From Lewinellaceae bacterium (GTDB taxonomy: Bacteria > Bacteroidota > Bacteroidia > Chitinophagales > Saprospiraceae), in the NCBI GenBank assembly GCA_016716135.1, contig JADJWX010000011.1, positions 186,001 through 250,000 on the forward strand: DNA of 64,000 bases, written 5' to 3'. The position numbers and the translations under genes are program-made. The notes under the pieces were generated by a model, which was not told where the DNA came from, did no database searches, and saw only the letters and a program-made list of their open reading frames with translations. Positions 7,146 through 16,440 of the stretch are shown here, piece after piece. Each line of letters begins with the position of its first letter. Within the stretch, counting starts at the first letter, position 1.

Positions 7146-10100
7146 CTATTTTTGCAGATATTTCGCTTTAAACTGGTCGTACAACTTCAAAAAATCATTC
7201 GCATTCCCTTCCCGGTCAAAAATCGCCTCCCAGGTATTCAGCGGCTCCCAAATGCAGGTGCCCTTGCCCCGGCCGCCGGGGATGTCAAAAACAATTTTGT
7301 GCACTTCTTCCTTGCGGGCGGAATATTCCACCAGGATCACATCCTTGTCGTAGCGCCGCACCAGGTCGTTCAGGTTGTCGCGCAGGTCGTCGAGCGTGCC
7401 GTGCCACTTCGGGTAGTACGATTCGCCGATCACATCGAAGTGCACACCGCGCCGGATCATGTGATCAATAAAAAAGACCGACTCGTCGTGTTGCCCTCCC
7501 AGGGCCACGTGCAGCATCATTTGAATGGTCGGGTCGACGGCTTTCACGGCTGCAGTGCCGGCGTTGAGCAGCTGGGCCAGGCTGTCGAGGTGTTGCACGC
7601 TGCCTTCCGGCCACACGATGCCGTGGTTGATCTCGTTGCCGATCTGCACCATGTCGGGTGTTGTGCCCTGCGCTTTGAGCTGTTTGATCACCTCGTAGGT
7701 GTAATCGTATAGCGCTTTTTTCAATTCCGGAAAGGCCAGCCCCTCCCAGGCTTTGGGTTTGAATTGTTTGCCCGGGTCGGCCCAGTAGTCGCTGTAATGG
7801 AAATCGAGCAGGAGTTTCATGCCTGCCGCTTTCACCCGTTTGGCCATCGACTTGGTGTGCTCCAGGTCGCAAAATCCATCGTTGGGGGCGTAGCCGTTTT
7901 CGAGGGCCGGATTGTGAAAAATACGCAGGCGGACGTAGTTAAAACCGTGCGCTTTCAGCAATTCAATGGCGTCTTTTTCCACCCCGTTTTCTTTGAATTT
8001 TATGCCGCGCGCCTCCAATTGGGGTAAAAAGGAAATATCAGCCCCGATCATTTTATCTACCGGCCGGGCTTTGGCGGCTTCGCCTTTCAGCCGGTAGGTG
8101 TCGTCGATGGTGACGGAAGCGGCGCTGCCCGGACCGACGGTCACGATATCCGTTGAGCCGGTCCACAAATTGGGCGACCGGGCTTCAAATTTGATCATAC
8201 CGGGTTCTGTTCCGGCCTGGATCAATACCTGGCAATGCCCGTTGAACAAACTGCGCTGCCAGACGCCGTCGGGGCATATATCCGGTTCGTGGCAGGAGGG
8301 GTCGCCATTGCCCACGCCGATAATTTTACCGTCGCCTTCGATGTGAAAAGTAAGCAGGTTGTTGGCATTGGGCACTACCCTGCCCTCCCGGTCGAACACA
8401 GTCACATTGACCACCGACACATCGCTTCCATCAGCCAGCAAGGTGGTTTTGTAGGGTGTCAGGGAAATTTCCGTTGGTGTGCCGGTCGTTTCACGTTTGG
8501 TTTCAAACTGCCGCCCGTTTTTGGTAGCCACGGCTTTCAGCGTTCCCGGCTGGTAGTTGACCGTCCACTTCAGGTGGCTGTTGCGCGGCATTTGTTTTTT
8601 TCCCAGGCTCTTGTCATTCAGAAACAATTCCACGGCGTCGGCATTGGTATTTACCCAAACATCAATCGGCTCGCCGCGTTTTTCCAGCCAGTTCCAATGC
8701 GGCGAAATATGCAGCACATCCTTGTCGGTCCACCAGGACTGGTAGTAGTAGTACAGGTTTTTCGGAAAGCCGCACATGTCCATGATCCCGAAGTGCGAAT
8801 TAATATTGGGCCATTCGAAGGGGGTGGGTTCGCCGCGGTAGTCCAGCCCCGTCCAGACAAACCCGCCGAGCCAGAAGTCGTTTTCAGCAGCCAGGGGCCA
8901 CCAGGTTTCGGCGGTGCTGGCCCACCAGGGCGCCGTGATATCCTGGTCGGGCAGGTAGCCGCGGATGCTGTCTTTTTCATACATGCCCCGGGAAGTCACC
9001 GTGCTGCCCATTTCGGTACCGATGATGGGCTGCCCGGGGTGGTCGCGGTGGTAGTCGGCTACGCCAAACTGCCGGTAATTGAAACTCCGCACGGGGATGA
9101 CCTCGTTCACGCCGTTGAACACATTAGCCACATCGGCGGCGTAGGTACAGGTTCGGGTGGGGTCGAGTTCGCGTTGTTTTTTGATAAAAGTTTGGGCAAT
9201 GCGTTTGCCGGTAGGCGTGGTGTGTATCCAGCCTTCTTCATTTCCGATGCACCACATGAACACACTGGTGCGGCTGCGGTCGCGCCGGAGCAGGCGCTCG
9301 AACTGGTTCATGTATTCGGCGCCGCTGTTGAGCAGGCGTTGTTCGTCCATGACCAGCATGCCGAGGCTGTCGCAGGCGTCGAGCAGTTCGGGCGTCGGGG
9401 CATTGTGGCTGCTGCGGTAGGCATTCACGCCCAGGTTTTTGAGCAGGCGGATGCGGTAGTACTGGAGGTAGTCGGGCAGGGCGCTGCCGACGCCGGCGTG
9501 GTCCTGGTGGCAGTTGACGCCGTAGAGTTTTACGTGTTTGCCGTTTAGGAAAACGCCGTTGGTGCGGACTTCTACCGTCCGGAAACCAAAGCGCAGCACC
9601 TGTTTATCGATCAAAATGCCGCCTGCGCGGATTTCGACATGGATGCGGTAGAGGTAAGGGTCGTCCAGGTTCCAGCGCCGGGGATTTTCCACTGTCAGGG
9701 TGGAAACAGCCGTTTTTGAAGCGTTAATCCCCATCGCAAGTGTTTGCGGTTTGGCGCGGGCGACGGTTTTTCCGTTGCGATCTGTCAGGTAAACTTCGAG
9801 GGTTCGATCGGCTGGCACGTCACCCAGGTTTTCCACGGTGGTTTCAACGGTCAATGCAGCATTGGAGGGCTGAAGCGCAGCGTGGGCAAAGATGCCGTCG
9901 TGCGCGATATGCATCGGGTTAAACACATTCAGCCAAACATGCCGGTAAATGCCGGCGCCTTCGTAAAACCAGCCTTCGTACTGGGTAGCATCCACGCGCA
10001 CAACCACAACGTTTTCAGCATCATAGCGTAAAAAATCCGTGATATCATAAGCGACACCGATGTAGCCGCTTTTGTTGTTGCCCAGGTAAAAACCGTTGAC

Positions 10101-10550
10101 CCAAAATTCGGCATCGCGAAACACGCCGTCGAACTGAATTTCAAAGCGTTTACCCAAATCGGCTTCCGCTACCCGGAAATGCTTGCGATACCAGCCAATG
10201 CTGGTTGCCGGGTAATTGCCGCCCACCGGCTTGTAGCCGTGTGCCATTACATTAAACGCCGGATCGTAGACAAAGGGCAGTTCCACAGCCCAGTCGTGCG
10301 GCAGGTTGAGCGTACGCCACAGGCTGTCGTTGAATTTCGGGTCGATTGCCGTACCGGCCGCGCCACCTGATTTTGAAAAAACGGTTGCCAGGCTGTAGTT
10401 GAAATCTTTTTCCGGATTTTGGGCATGGCCGAAACTGAATTTCCAGCCGGTATCAAAATTGGTATGGGTTCGGGGGGCATTTGATTGGCTCCAGATTTGT
10501 CCGGGATTAAAGAAGAGTAGAAAAGCGAAAATTCGGCTTAGGTAATTCAT
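7146..10550 (-). CDS. GH2 beta-galactosidase / GH53 endo-beta-1,4-galactanase fusion enzyme
   Basis: A signal peptide (residues 1-21) is followed by a complete GH2 enzyme: sugar-binding domain (DTGWKFSFG, LPHDWAVELPF, GWYRKHF), Ig-like domain, and TIM barrel with acid/base E438 (MWCIGNEEGW) and nucleophile E513 (IIGTEMGS). A DUF4982-like domain follows near residues 640-705 and another Ig-like region to ~800. From about residue 832 a second catalytic domain starts with IGADISFLPQLEARG and continues with GH53 hallmarks: LLLDFHYSDYWADPGKQ, acid/base E973 (VQIGNEINHG), and nucleophile E1075 (ILVEYS). GH53 enzymes cut beta-1,4-galactan backbones, and GH2 enzymes release terminal galactose, so one polypeptide would depolymerise and then trim galactan. 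At 1134 residues it equals the sum of two enzymes. It is exported; a lipobox is not obvious. It is a single leftward gene with no SusCD directly beside it. Confidence 0.93.
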   Translation of the reverse strand: MNYLSRIFAFLLFFNPGQIWSQSNAPRTHTNFDTGWKFSFGHAQNPEKDFNYSLATVFSKSGGAAGTAIDPKFNDSLWRTLNLPHDWAVELPFVYDPAFNVMAHGYKPVGGNYPATSIGWYRKHFRVAEADLGKRFEIQFDGVFRDAEFWVNGFYLGNNKSGYIGVAYDITDFLRYDAENVVVVRVDATQYEGWFYEGAGIYRHVWLNVFNPMHIAHDGIFAHAALQPSNAALTVETTVENLGDVPADRTLEVYLTDRNGKTVARAKPQTLAMGINASKTAVSTLTVENPRRWNLDDPYLYRIHVEIRAGGILIDKQVLRFGFRTVEVRTNGVFLNGKHVKLYGVNCHQDHAGVGSALPDYLQYYRIRLLKNLGVNAYRSSHNAPTPELLDACDSLGMLVMDEQRLLNSGAEYMNQFERLLRRDRSRTSVFMWCIGNEEGWIHTTPTGKRIAQTFIKKQRELDPTRTCTYAADVANVFNGVNEVIPVRSFNYRQFGVADYHRDHPGQPIIGTEMGSTVTSRGMYEKDSIRGYLPDQDITAPWWASTAETWWPLAAENDFWLGGFVWTGLDYRGEPTPFEWPNINSHFGIMDMCGFPKNLYYYYQSWWTDKDVLHISPHWNWLEKRGEPIDVWVNTNADAVELFLNDKSLGKKQMPRNSHLKWTVNYQPGTLKAVATKNGRQFETKRETTGTPTEISLTPYKTTLLADGSDVSVVNVTVFDREGRVVPNANNLLTFHIEGDGKIIGVGNGDPSCHEPDICPDGVWQRSLFNGHCQVLIQAGTEPGMIKFEARSPNLWTGSTDIVTVGPGSAASVTIDDTYRLKGEAAKARPVDKMIGADISFLPQLEARGIKFKENGVEKDAIELLKAHGFNYVRLRIFHNPALENGYAPNDGFCDLEHTKSMAKRVKAAGMKLLLDFHYSDYWADPGKQFKPKAWEGLAFPELKKALYDYTYEVIKQLKAQGTTPDMVQIGNEINHGIVWPEGSVQHLDSLAQLLNAGTAAVKAVDPTIQMMLHVALGGQHDESVFFIDHMIRRGVHFDVIGESYYPKWHGTLDDLRDNLNDLVRRYDKDVILVEYSARKEEVHKIVFDIPGGRGKGTCIWEPLNTWEAIFDREGNANDFLKLYDQFKAKYLQK

Positions 10551-10586
10551 GATCAGATGTCGTTGTTTGGCATAAAAGTAAGTCCA

Positions 10587-11717
10587 TCACCGTTCAAACA
10601 AATTCAAATACTCGCGGAACACGAACACGCGGTTGCGCCGGTATCCGGTCTGTTCCTGGAGGATGCCCAGGCGGACAAAGTCGTCAATCAGTTTATAGGA
10701 GGACACCAACGACACCCCGGCATGAGCCGCCACCTCATCTGCCCGGATGATCGGATTGGAGAAAAGCCGGTCCAGTAAGAGCCGGGCATTGGGCAGCCTG
10801 CGCCCAAGTGTAGTTAGCCGTTTGGTTTCGCAATCTTTTTTTAAGTCCGTAATTGATCGCAGTGCAACAATGGCTGTTTCACAGGTTTCTATCGTTCCCA
10901 CCAGAAAGAAACGAAACCAGGGACGAATGTCATTTTGCATACGCACCCGCGTCAGGTGGTCGTAATAATGCACTTTGTTCCGCTCGATAAAATCGGAAAT
11001 GTAAAATGCCGGCTGTTGCAACATCGAAACGGAAATTAGATATAGCGGAATCATCAACCTGCCGATACGGCCATTGCCATCAAGAAAGGGATGTATAGTT
11101 TCAAACTGGTAATGCGCAAGGGCGATTTTAAGCAGATGGGGTAGCTGTGTATTTTCACTATGCAGGAAGTTTTCAAGGTCTCCCATAAGGGCCTCTATTT
11201 CTGTCCAGGGAGGCGGCACAAAGGCTGCATCCATAGGTGTGGCTCCGCCAATCCAGTTCTGGCTCCGACGAAATTCGCCCGGCGCCTTACGCTCACCTCG
11301 TACACCTTGCAATAAAACAGCGTGCGCTTTTTTAATCATCCGGCTGGACAGGGGCAAGGATGGCAGCAATCGCAGACATACGTTCATAGCTTCGATATAA
11401 TTATTCACCTCCTGCCAATCGTCCCGACGTTCGGGCGCAATATCTTCTGCGTTCAGTAAGGCTTCCTCAACAGAGGTTTGCGTTCCCTCGATGCGACTGG
11501 ATAAAGTTGCCTCCTTTACAACGAACAGGCGGATAAACTGACCTATATCGGGTGCCAATTCTGACCAGGTGTTCAATTCGCCCATTTTCAGGTTGGCCTT
11601 TTCCAAAAGCGGGAGCATAGCGCTGTCGTCAAAGGCGTAGCTGCGGTTTATTTTTTCGGGGAAAAATGCCTGATAACCAGTGTTTAGACGAAAAGTACCT
11701 GCCTGAAAGGAATTCAT
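10587..11717 (-). CDS. Fic family protein (AMPylation-type), class II autoinhibited
   Basis: The 376-residue protein carries the Fic active-site motif HPFLDGNGRIGR at residues 209-220, which binds nucleotide and transfers AMP or a related group to target hydroxyls. N-terminal to it, SSRIEG (S73-G78) matches the inhibitory helix motif [S/T]xxxE[G/N], whose Glu blocks the ATP gamma-phosphate site, so the enzyme is predicted to be self-inhibited. The C-terminal ~80 residues (ADEVAAHAGVSLVSSYKLIDDFVRLGILQE) look like a winged-helix DNA-binding domain. This layout is typical of stand-alone bacterial Fic regulators; no separate antitoxin gene is present next to it. Target unknown. Confidence 0.93.
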   Translation of the reverse strand: MNSFQAGTFRLNTGYQAFFPEKINRSYAFDDSAMLPLLEKANLKMGELNTWSELAPDIGQFIRLFVVKEATLSSRIEGTQTSVEEALLNAEDIAPERRDDWQEVNNYIEAMNVCLRLLPSLPLSSRMIKKAHAVLLQGVRGERKAPGEFRRSQNWIGGATPMDAAFVPPPWTEIEALMGDLENFLHSENTQLPHLLKIALAHYQFETIHPFLDGNGRIGRLMIPLYLISVSMLQQPAFYISDFIERNKVHYYDHLTRVRMQNDIRPWFRFFLVGTIETCETAIVALRSITDLKKDCETKRLTTLGRRLPNARLLLDRLFSNPIIRADEVAAHAGVSLVSSYKLIDDFVRLGILQEQTGYRRNRVFVFREYLNLFER

Positions 11718-12346
11718 TTAATTATTTTTCATCAAAGTTAAATAAAGAATCCCATATTTAACTTTAGCGGCACTAAACTTAAATAAGAAGATTTATAGTC
11801 AAACTTTCTTTATATCATCAAATGAAACTGGAGTTGATGGTGAAAAGCGGTATAAATGATGCTTACAACCGTTCAAACCGCGCTTGAAAAAACCGCAGGT
11901 ACTTCGGCTCGTACACTATATCGAGCCCCTTGATCCGCTTCCGGCGGTGCAGCACCGCATTGGCGGATTCGGCCACTACATCCATGTGGGCCAATTGGCC
12001 GCACCAGCGGAATGTCAAACTGCTCCATGCGATGCCCGAGACATTCCACTTGCCCGACGCGGACCAGGCAAGTAAGCGTTTGTCCAAAATTCCATCACTG
12101 GCCTCCAAGTGGCTAATTTTATTCCATGCTGCGTTAGATTTTTCGCCGTAACAGCCGGCTACGCCTCCAAAATCGGCCTTGCCTGATCCGCCGCGGCGGA
12201 CGCTCACTTTCGGCTCAGCATGGAAATTTGGACAAACTCTAATTCAGTTTAGAGCGGATGAACATTAGCACTGAAAATAATTGTGCTTAGCTTTCACCGT
12301 AGCGGAACAAACCCTTGGACAATTTCGCTTATCCTTGCTGCCAAAT
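11718..12346. other. 629-base gap: divergent promoter region plus repeat-like DNA
   Basis: The first ~150 bases upstream of the Fic gene are AT-rich and presumably carry its promoter. From 12078 to 12237 an 18-bp imperfect inverted repeat (17 of 18 match; GTTTGTCCAAAATTCCAT and its partner at 12220-12237) flanks about 124 bases rich in CCGCGGCGG. A leftward open frame (11863-12207, 114 residues) crosses it but has an unusual, Trp-rich composition and no recognisable domain, so I do not call it a gene. It may be a MITE-like remnant. Confidence 0.5.
12078..12237. repeat. MITE-like element with 18-bp imperfect inverted ends
   Basis: Ends at 12078-12095 and 12220-12237 are inverted copies with one mismatch. 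No transposase is present. The element lies about 110 bases before the LysE start. Confidence 0.5.
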
Positions 12347-13006
12347 ATGCCGGTGTATAAACAACTGCTTTTTCTGCTCCGATCCGTGGGCATTGGTCTT
12401 GGGGTTTCGTTTGCCGGGTCAATCGGCCCGAGTGCGATCAATTTAACGGTGATGCAGGTCAGTGTGGAAGCGGGAGCGCAGCAGGCCGGCTGGTTCGTGC
12501 TCGGGATGATCCTCACGGAATTGGTTTTCATCCGGGCCTCGCTGGGCGGACTCCAAAAGTTGTTGTTGCATACCAATATCCGGCGGGCCCTGGAGCGACT
12601 TATCCTCATCTTATTTGTGGTATTGGCCGCAGTCAGTTTTTACGCGGCCTTTCAGGAAGTCCGGCAAGGCAGCACATTTAGCCCGGAAGCATCCGGCAAT
12701 GGTTTTTTCCTCGGCATTTTGTTCCGGTTGCTCAACCCGTCCATGATCCCCTACTGGATCGGCGTCAATGCGGGCCTGATGGCGCGGGAGTTGCTGCCGT
12801 CGGCGCCTGCGCATTTCAACGTCTATGCGGTGGGTTGCGCACTTGGTACGCTGGCAGCCTTGGGGCTGTACGTGTCGGGCGGCGCCCGATTGACGGCATT
12901 TTTCGCGGGTTACCGCCAATGGCTCGATCTGGGCATTGGTTGTTTTTTCCTGGCTGCCGCTGCCTGGATGGCTTTCCAAAACCGTATCGGGCAGCCCGTC
13001 AATTGA
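12347..13006 (+). CDS. LysE-type amino-acid exporter family protein
   Basis: I start at the ATG at 12347 (MPVYKQLLFLLRSVGIGLG), since upstream codons lack the membrane character and family N-terminus. The 219-residue product has about six hydrophobic segments and the LysE-type first helix with GVSFAGSIGPSAINLTVMQ, where the Gly-Pro-x-x-x is the family hallmark (normally PGP or GP). A second repeat-like helix contains LFRLLNPSMIPYWIGV. These proteins export amino acids or related solutes across the inner membrane. The gene is monocistronic; its last bases overlap the end of a small opposite-strand frame. Confidence 0.8.
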   Translation: MPVYKQLLFLLRSVGIGLGVSFAGSIGPSAINLTVMQVSVEAGAQQAGWFVLGMILTELVFIRASLGGLQKLLLHTNIRRALERLILILFVVLAAVSFYAAFQEVRQGSTFSPEASGNGFFLGILFRLLNPSMIPYWIGVNAGLMARELLPSAPAHFNVYAVGCALGTLAALGLYVSGGARLTAFFAGYRQWLDLGIGCFFLAAAAWMAFQNRIGQPVN

Positions 13007-13133
13007 CCTGTTTCAAAAATTCGCGGATACGTTTAACGGTTTCTTTCGGCATAAAAAGCACCCCATGCAAGACGCCGATGACGTAGCCGCAGATGCCGGA
13101 AAGCAAAATGAGTAAAAGCACGTAAAAAGACAT
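12999..13133 (-). CDS. Small predicted single-span membrane protein (44 aa), overlapping the lysE-like 3' end
   Basis: From ATG 13133 a 44-residue frame reads MSFYVLLLILLSGICGYVIG, then a short charged, amphipathic tail with VKRIREFLKQ. It has one strong transmembrane helix followed by a basic helix, a common design of real small membrane proteins, and the stop overlaps the 3' end of the convergent LysE gene by 8 bases. I recognise no family, and the call rests on composition alone. Confidence 0.4.
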   Translation of the reverse strand: MSFYVLLLILLSGICGYVIGVLHGVLFMPKETVKRIREFLKQVN

Positions 13134-13494
13134 AACACCGAGTTTTTTTCATGTAAAAGGTGGAGGAAAAAATATGGTTCATTTCGGGGAGTATCGATGA
13201 ATGTATAATCTTGGTCAAAACATGCAAAAAATTATGACAAAGTGCTGCATAAATTCTCATTTAATAAATTTCTCCTGATATTCGCCCCCGGAACAACCGC
13301 CACCACGATTTCACACGATTGTTCTGTCCTCACCTGTTACCGCCAAATTAGTTGCTGTAATTTTTTTGCAAACGCCTCTTCCCTGTTGATTTGCCATTTT
13401 CGATTGTTCCCCAAACCATCTGATTTTTGGTAAGGCGCGCCTGGCGTGAGGCTGCTCTCGTTGTTTGAAAATCACCAACTTAATTTTAACTTGT
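13134..13494. other. 361-base gap upstream of the Sus operon
   Basis: AT-rich DNA that must hold the promoter of the SusC-SusD-SusE operon. I found no convincing match to the Bacteroidota promoter (TTTG about 19-21 bases before TAnnTTTG), no sigma/anti-sigma pair and no regulatory gene. No clear hairpin. Confidence 0.5.
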
Positions 13495-16422
13495 ATGAAG
13501 TATTTTAAACTTAAACCATTCCTGGCACTGGTTTGCTTTGTGCTATTGGGCAGCAGCGTTGCCCTGGCCCAAAGGCAGATCAGTGGCGTTGTGACCGACG
13601 TCGAAAACGGTGAACCCCTGATCGGTGCAAGCGTGCGTGCACTGGGGACCTCCGCCGGCGCCATCACCGATTTTGAGGGCCGCTATTCCTTCCAGCTTCC
13701 GGAAGGAGCAACCCAACTCGAAGTTTCCTACACCGGGTATACTGCCCAAATCCTGGACATCGGTACAGCCACCACGCTGGATGTAACCATGTCCTCTGGT
13801 ATTACCCTGGAAGAGACGACCATCATCGGTTACGGAACCGTCAAAAAAGAAGACGTGACCGGCGCTATTTTGACGGTAGGCACCAAGGATTTCAACAAGG
13901 GCGCCATGAACTCCCCGCAGGAGCTCATCGTCGGTAAAATTGCCGGTGTGGCCGTCACGACCAATGCCGACCCGGGTGGCGGCGCCACCATCCGTATTCG
14001 CGGCGGCTCGTCGCTCAGCGCTACAAATGACCCGCTCATCGTAATCGACGGAATCCCCGTGGATAACGAAACGGTAGCCGGGGGCCGCAGCCCGCTCAAC
14101 ATCGTCAACCCCAATGACATTGAAACCTTCACGGTACTTAAAGATGCCTCAGCCACAGCCATTTACGGATCACGTGCATCCAACGGAGTTATCCTGATCA
14201 CCACAAAAAAAGGATCACTCAACCGGAAAATCGGCGTTGACTACAACGCCAACTTTTCCCTCAGCAGCCGCGCCAACAGCCTTGAAGTGCTGGACGGCAA
14301 TGCCTTCCGCGCACTGATCAACGAACGCTACCCCGACGGATCCAACGCCCGCAACCTGCTGGGCACTGCCAACACCGACTGGCAGGATGAAATTTACCAG
14401 CAGGCCTTCGGAATGGACCACAACATCGCCGTTTCCGGCGGTGTCGGGGTGCTGCCGTATCGCGTATCCCTGGGATACACTGACCGCGACGGTATCCTGA
14501 AAACGGACAACTTCAACCGCTTGTCCGGCGCAATCAATTTGTCGCCGAAATTCATGGACAACCGCCTGCAATTCAATGCAAATCTGAAGGTATCGAAAAA
14601 CAAAAACGTTTTTGCCAACCGCGGTGCGGTAGGCGCCGCCATCTTTTTCGATCCTACCAAACCGGTGCTCGACCCGAGCAGCCCCTACGGCGGGTATTTT
14701 ACCTGGACCAACAACGACGGAACGCCCAACACGCTCGCTTCGGCCAATCCGGTCGCCCAGCTGATGCTGCACGACGACAAATCGGAAGTCAACCGTATAA
14801 TCGGTAACGTTCAGGTAGACTACCGTTTTCACTTCCTGCCGGAATTGCGTGCCAACCTGAACGTCGGCTACGATAACTCCGACAGCGAAGGAAGCGTATT
14901 TGAACCTGCCACATATTCCGGATCATTCAATACCGGCGGCCTCGACCGGCGCTACACGCAGGAAAAGACCAACAAACTGATCGAATATTACATGAACTAC
15001 ATCAAGGACTTCGGGGCTACCACCCTGGACCTGATGGGCGGTTATTCCTGGCAGCACTTTAATTTTAACGATATCACCACTACATTCAATACCGCCAACC
15101 CGGACGGTGCCGTGGTACCCAACGAACGCGAGTATTACCTGCTCTCCCTGTTTGGCCGTTTGAACTTTAGCATCAACGACAAGTACCTGTTTACCTTCAC
15201 CTTGCGTCGCGACGGCACCTCGCGTTTTGCCGAGGAGAACCGCTGGGGTATGTTCCCCTCCGCTGCTTTTGCCTGGAAAGTTATCGACGGCCGCTCGGGC
15301 TTGCTCAACGGGTTAAAATTGCGCCTTGGCTACGGTATTACCGGCCAGCAGGACATCAGCACCGACTACTACCCGTACCTCGCCCGCTACCAGGGCAGCC
15401 TGCCCACGGCGGATTATCCGTTTGGCGACGAATACATCACCACACTGCGCCCGAATGGATATGACCGCAATATCAAGTGGGAAGAAACCGCGACCTACAA
15501 TGCCGGTATCGATTATGAACTGGCCAACGGCCGGGTATTCGGTTCGGCGGAGGTGTACTTGCGCAAAACCAGCGACCTGATCAACAAAATTTCGGTTCCG
15601 GCAGGCACCAACCTGACCAACGAAATTTTCACAAACGTCGGCGATCTGGAAAACCGCGGTGTTGAACTTTCGATCAATACGATTCCGGTACAGCGTTCCA
15701 ATTTCTCCTGGACATTGGGTGCAAACTTTACCATCAACAGAAATGAGATCACCAAACTTACCCTGACCGACGACCCCAACTATCTGGGTGTGGAAACTGG
15801 TACCATTCAAGGCGGTGTGGGCAATAACATCCAGATCAACAGCGTAGGGCACCCGGCCTGGTCGTTTTATGTTTACGAACAGGTATACGATGCGCTGGGC
15901 GTTCCGATTGAAGGGTTGTACGTCGATCGCAACAACGACGGTCAGATCACCCCGGCAGATAAATACCGCTTCGAAAACCGGGCGGCCGATCTGCTGGTTG
16001 GCTTTTACACCAACTTCACTTTTGGCAAATTTGACCTGTCGACCGGTGGCCGTGCCAGCATCGGCAACTACCTGTACAACAACGGACAGTCCGAGCAAAC
16101 CAGCTACAACCGGTTGTACGCGCCCACAAATTATTTGGGCAACGTTCAGGCTATTTACCCGCAAATTGATTTTGAAAACCCGCAGGTCTTCAGCAATCAT
16201 TTTGTTCAGGATGCCTCCTTCCTCCGCTTTGACCACATTACACTTGGCTACAATTTTGCAAACATGGGAGTTTTACGCAACCTACGGGTGTACGGAACTG
16301 TTCAGAATCCGTTTGTGATCACCGGCTACCAGGGCATTGATCCGGAAGAATTTGACGGCATTGATGATAACGTGTACCCGCGTTCACGGACATTCCTGTT
16401 CGGTTTAAATGCAAGTTTCTAA
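13495..16422 (+). CDS. SusC/RagA-type TonB-linked outer-membrane transporter
   Basis: The ATG at 13495 gives a signal peptide (MKYFKLKPFLALVCFVLLG, ending ALAQ) and a 975-residue protein; an earlier in-frame codon at 13465 is less likely. A carboxypeptidase-regulatory-like domain (RQISGVVTDVENGEPLIGAS) is followed by the SusC linker TTIIGYGTVKKEDVTGAI and the plug with IRIRGGSSLSATNDPLIVID, then a long beta-barrel. SusC proteins import oligosaccharides or peptides with a SusD lid using TonB energy. It is followed after 18 bases by SusD and then SusE. The starch-type SusE/SusD features suggest an alpha-glucan-like or other glycan substrate, but no hydrolase lies in the operon. Confidence 0.96.
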   Translation: MKYFKLKPFLALVCFVLLGSSVALAQRQISGVVTDVENGEPLIGASVRALGTSAGAITDFEGRYSFQLPEGATQLEVSYTGYTAQILDIGTATTLDVTMSSGITLEETTIIGYGTVKKEDVTGAILTVGTKDFNKGAMNSPQELIVGKIAGVAVTTNADPGGGATIRIRGGSSLSATNDPLIVIDGIPVDNETVAGGRSPLNIVNPNDIETFTVLKDASATAIYGSRASNGVILITTKKGSLNRKIGVDYNANFSLSSRANSLEVLDGNAFRALINERYPDGSNARNLLGTANTDWQDEIYQQAFGMDHNIAVSGGVGVLPYRVSLGYTDRDGILKTDNFNRLSGAINLSPKFMDNRLQFNANLKVSKNKNVFANRGAVGAAIFFDPTKPVLDPSSPYGGYFTWTNNDGTPNTLASANPVAQLMLHDDKSEVNRIIGNVQVDYRFHFLPELRANLNVGYDNSDSEGSVFEPATYSGSFNTGGLDRRYTQEKTNKLIEYYMNYIKDFGATTLDLMGGYSWQHFNFNDITTTFNTANPDGAVVPNEREYYLLSLFGRLNFSINDKYLFTFTLRRDGTSRFAEENRWGMFPSAAFAWKVIDGRSGLLNGLKLRLGYGITGQQDISTDYYPYLARYQGSLPTADYPFGDEYITTLRPNGYDRNIKWEETATYNAGIDYELANGRVFGSAEVYLRKTSDLINKISVPAGTNLTNEIFTNVGDLENRGVELSINTIPVQRSNFSWTLGANFTINRNEITKLTLTDDPNYLGVETGTIQGGVGNNIQINSVGHPAWSFYVYEQVYDALGVPIEGLYVDRNNDGQITPADKYRFENRAADLLVGFYTNFTFGKFDLSTGGRASIGNYLYNNGQSEQTSYNRLYAPTNYLGNVQAIYPQIDFENPQVFSNHFVQDASFLRFDHITLGYNFANMGVLRNLRVYGTVQNPFVITGYQGIDPEEFDGIDDNVYPRSRTFLFGLNASF

Positions 16423-16440
16423 ACTAAAAACACAAGAACA

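Noticed and set aside
11863..12207. Leftward 114-codon frame
   Set aside because: Odd composition, no domain, and it crosses a repeat-like element with inverted ends.
13385..13494. Bacteroidota-type promoter (TTTG ... TAnnTTTG) before susC
   Set aside because: Only weak partial matches were found (for example TAATTTTA close to the start codon), with spacing that does not fit.
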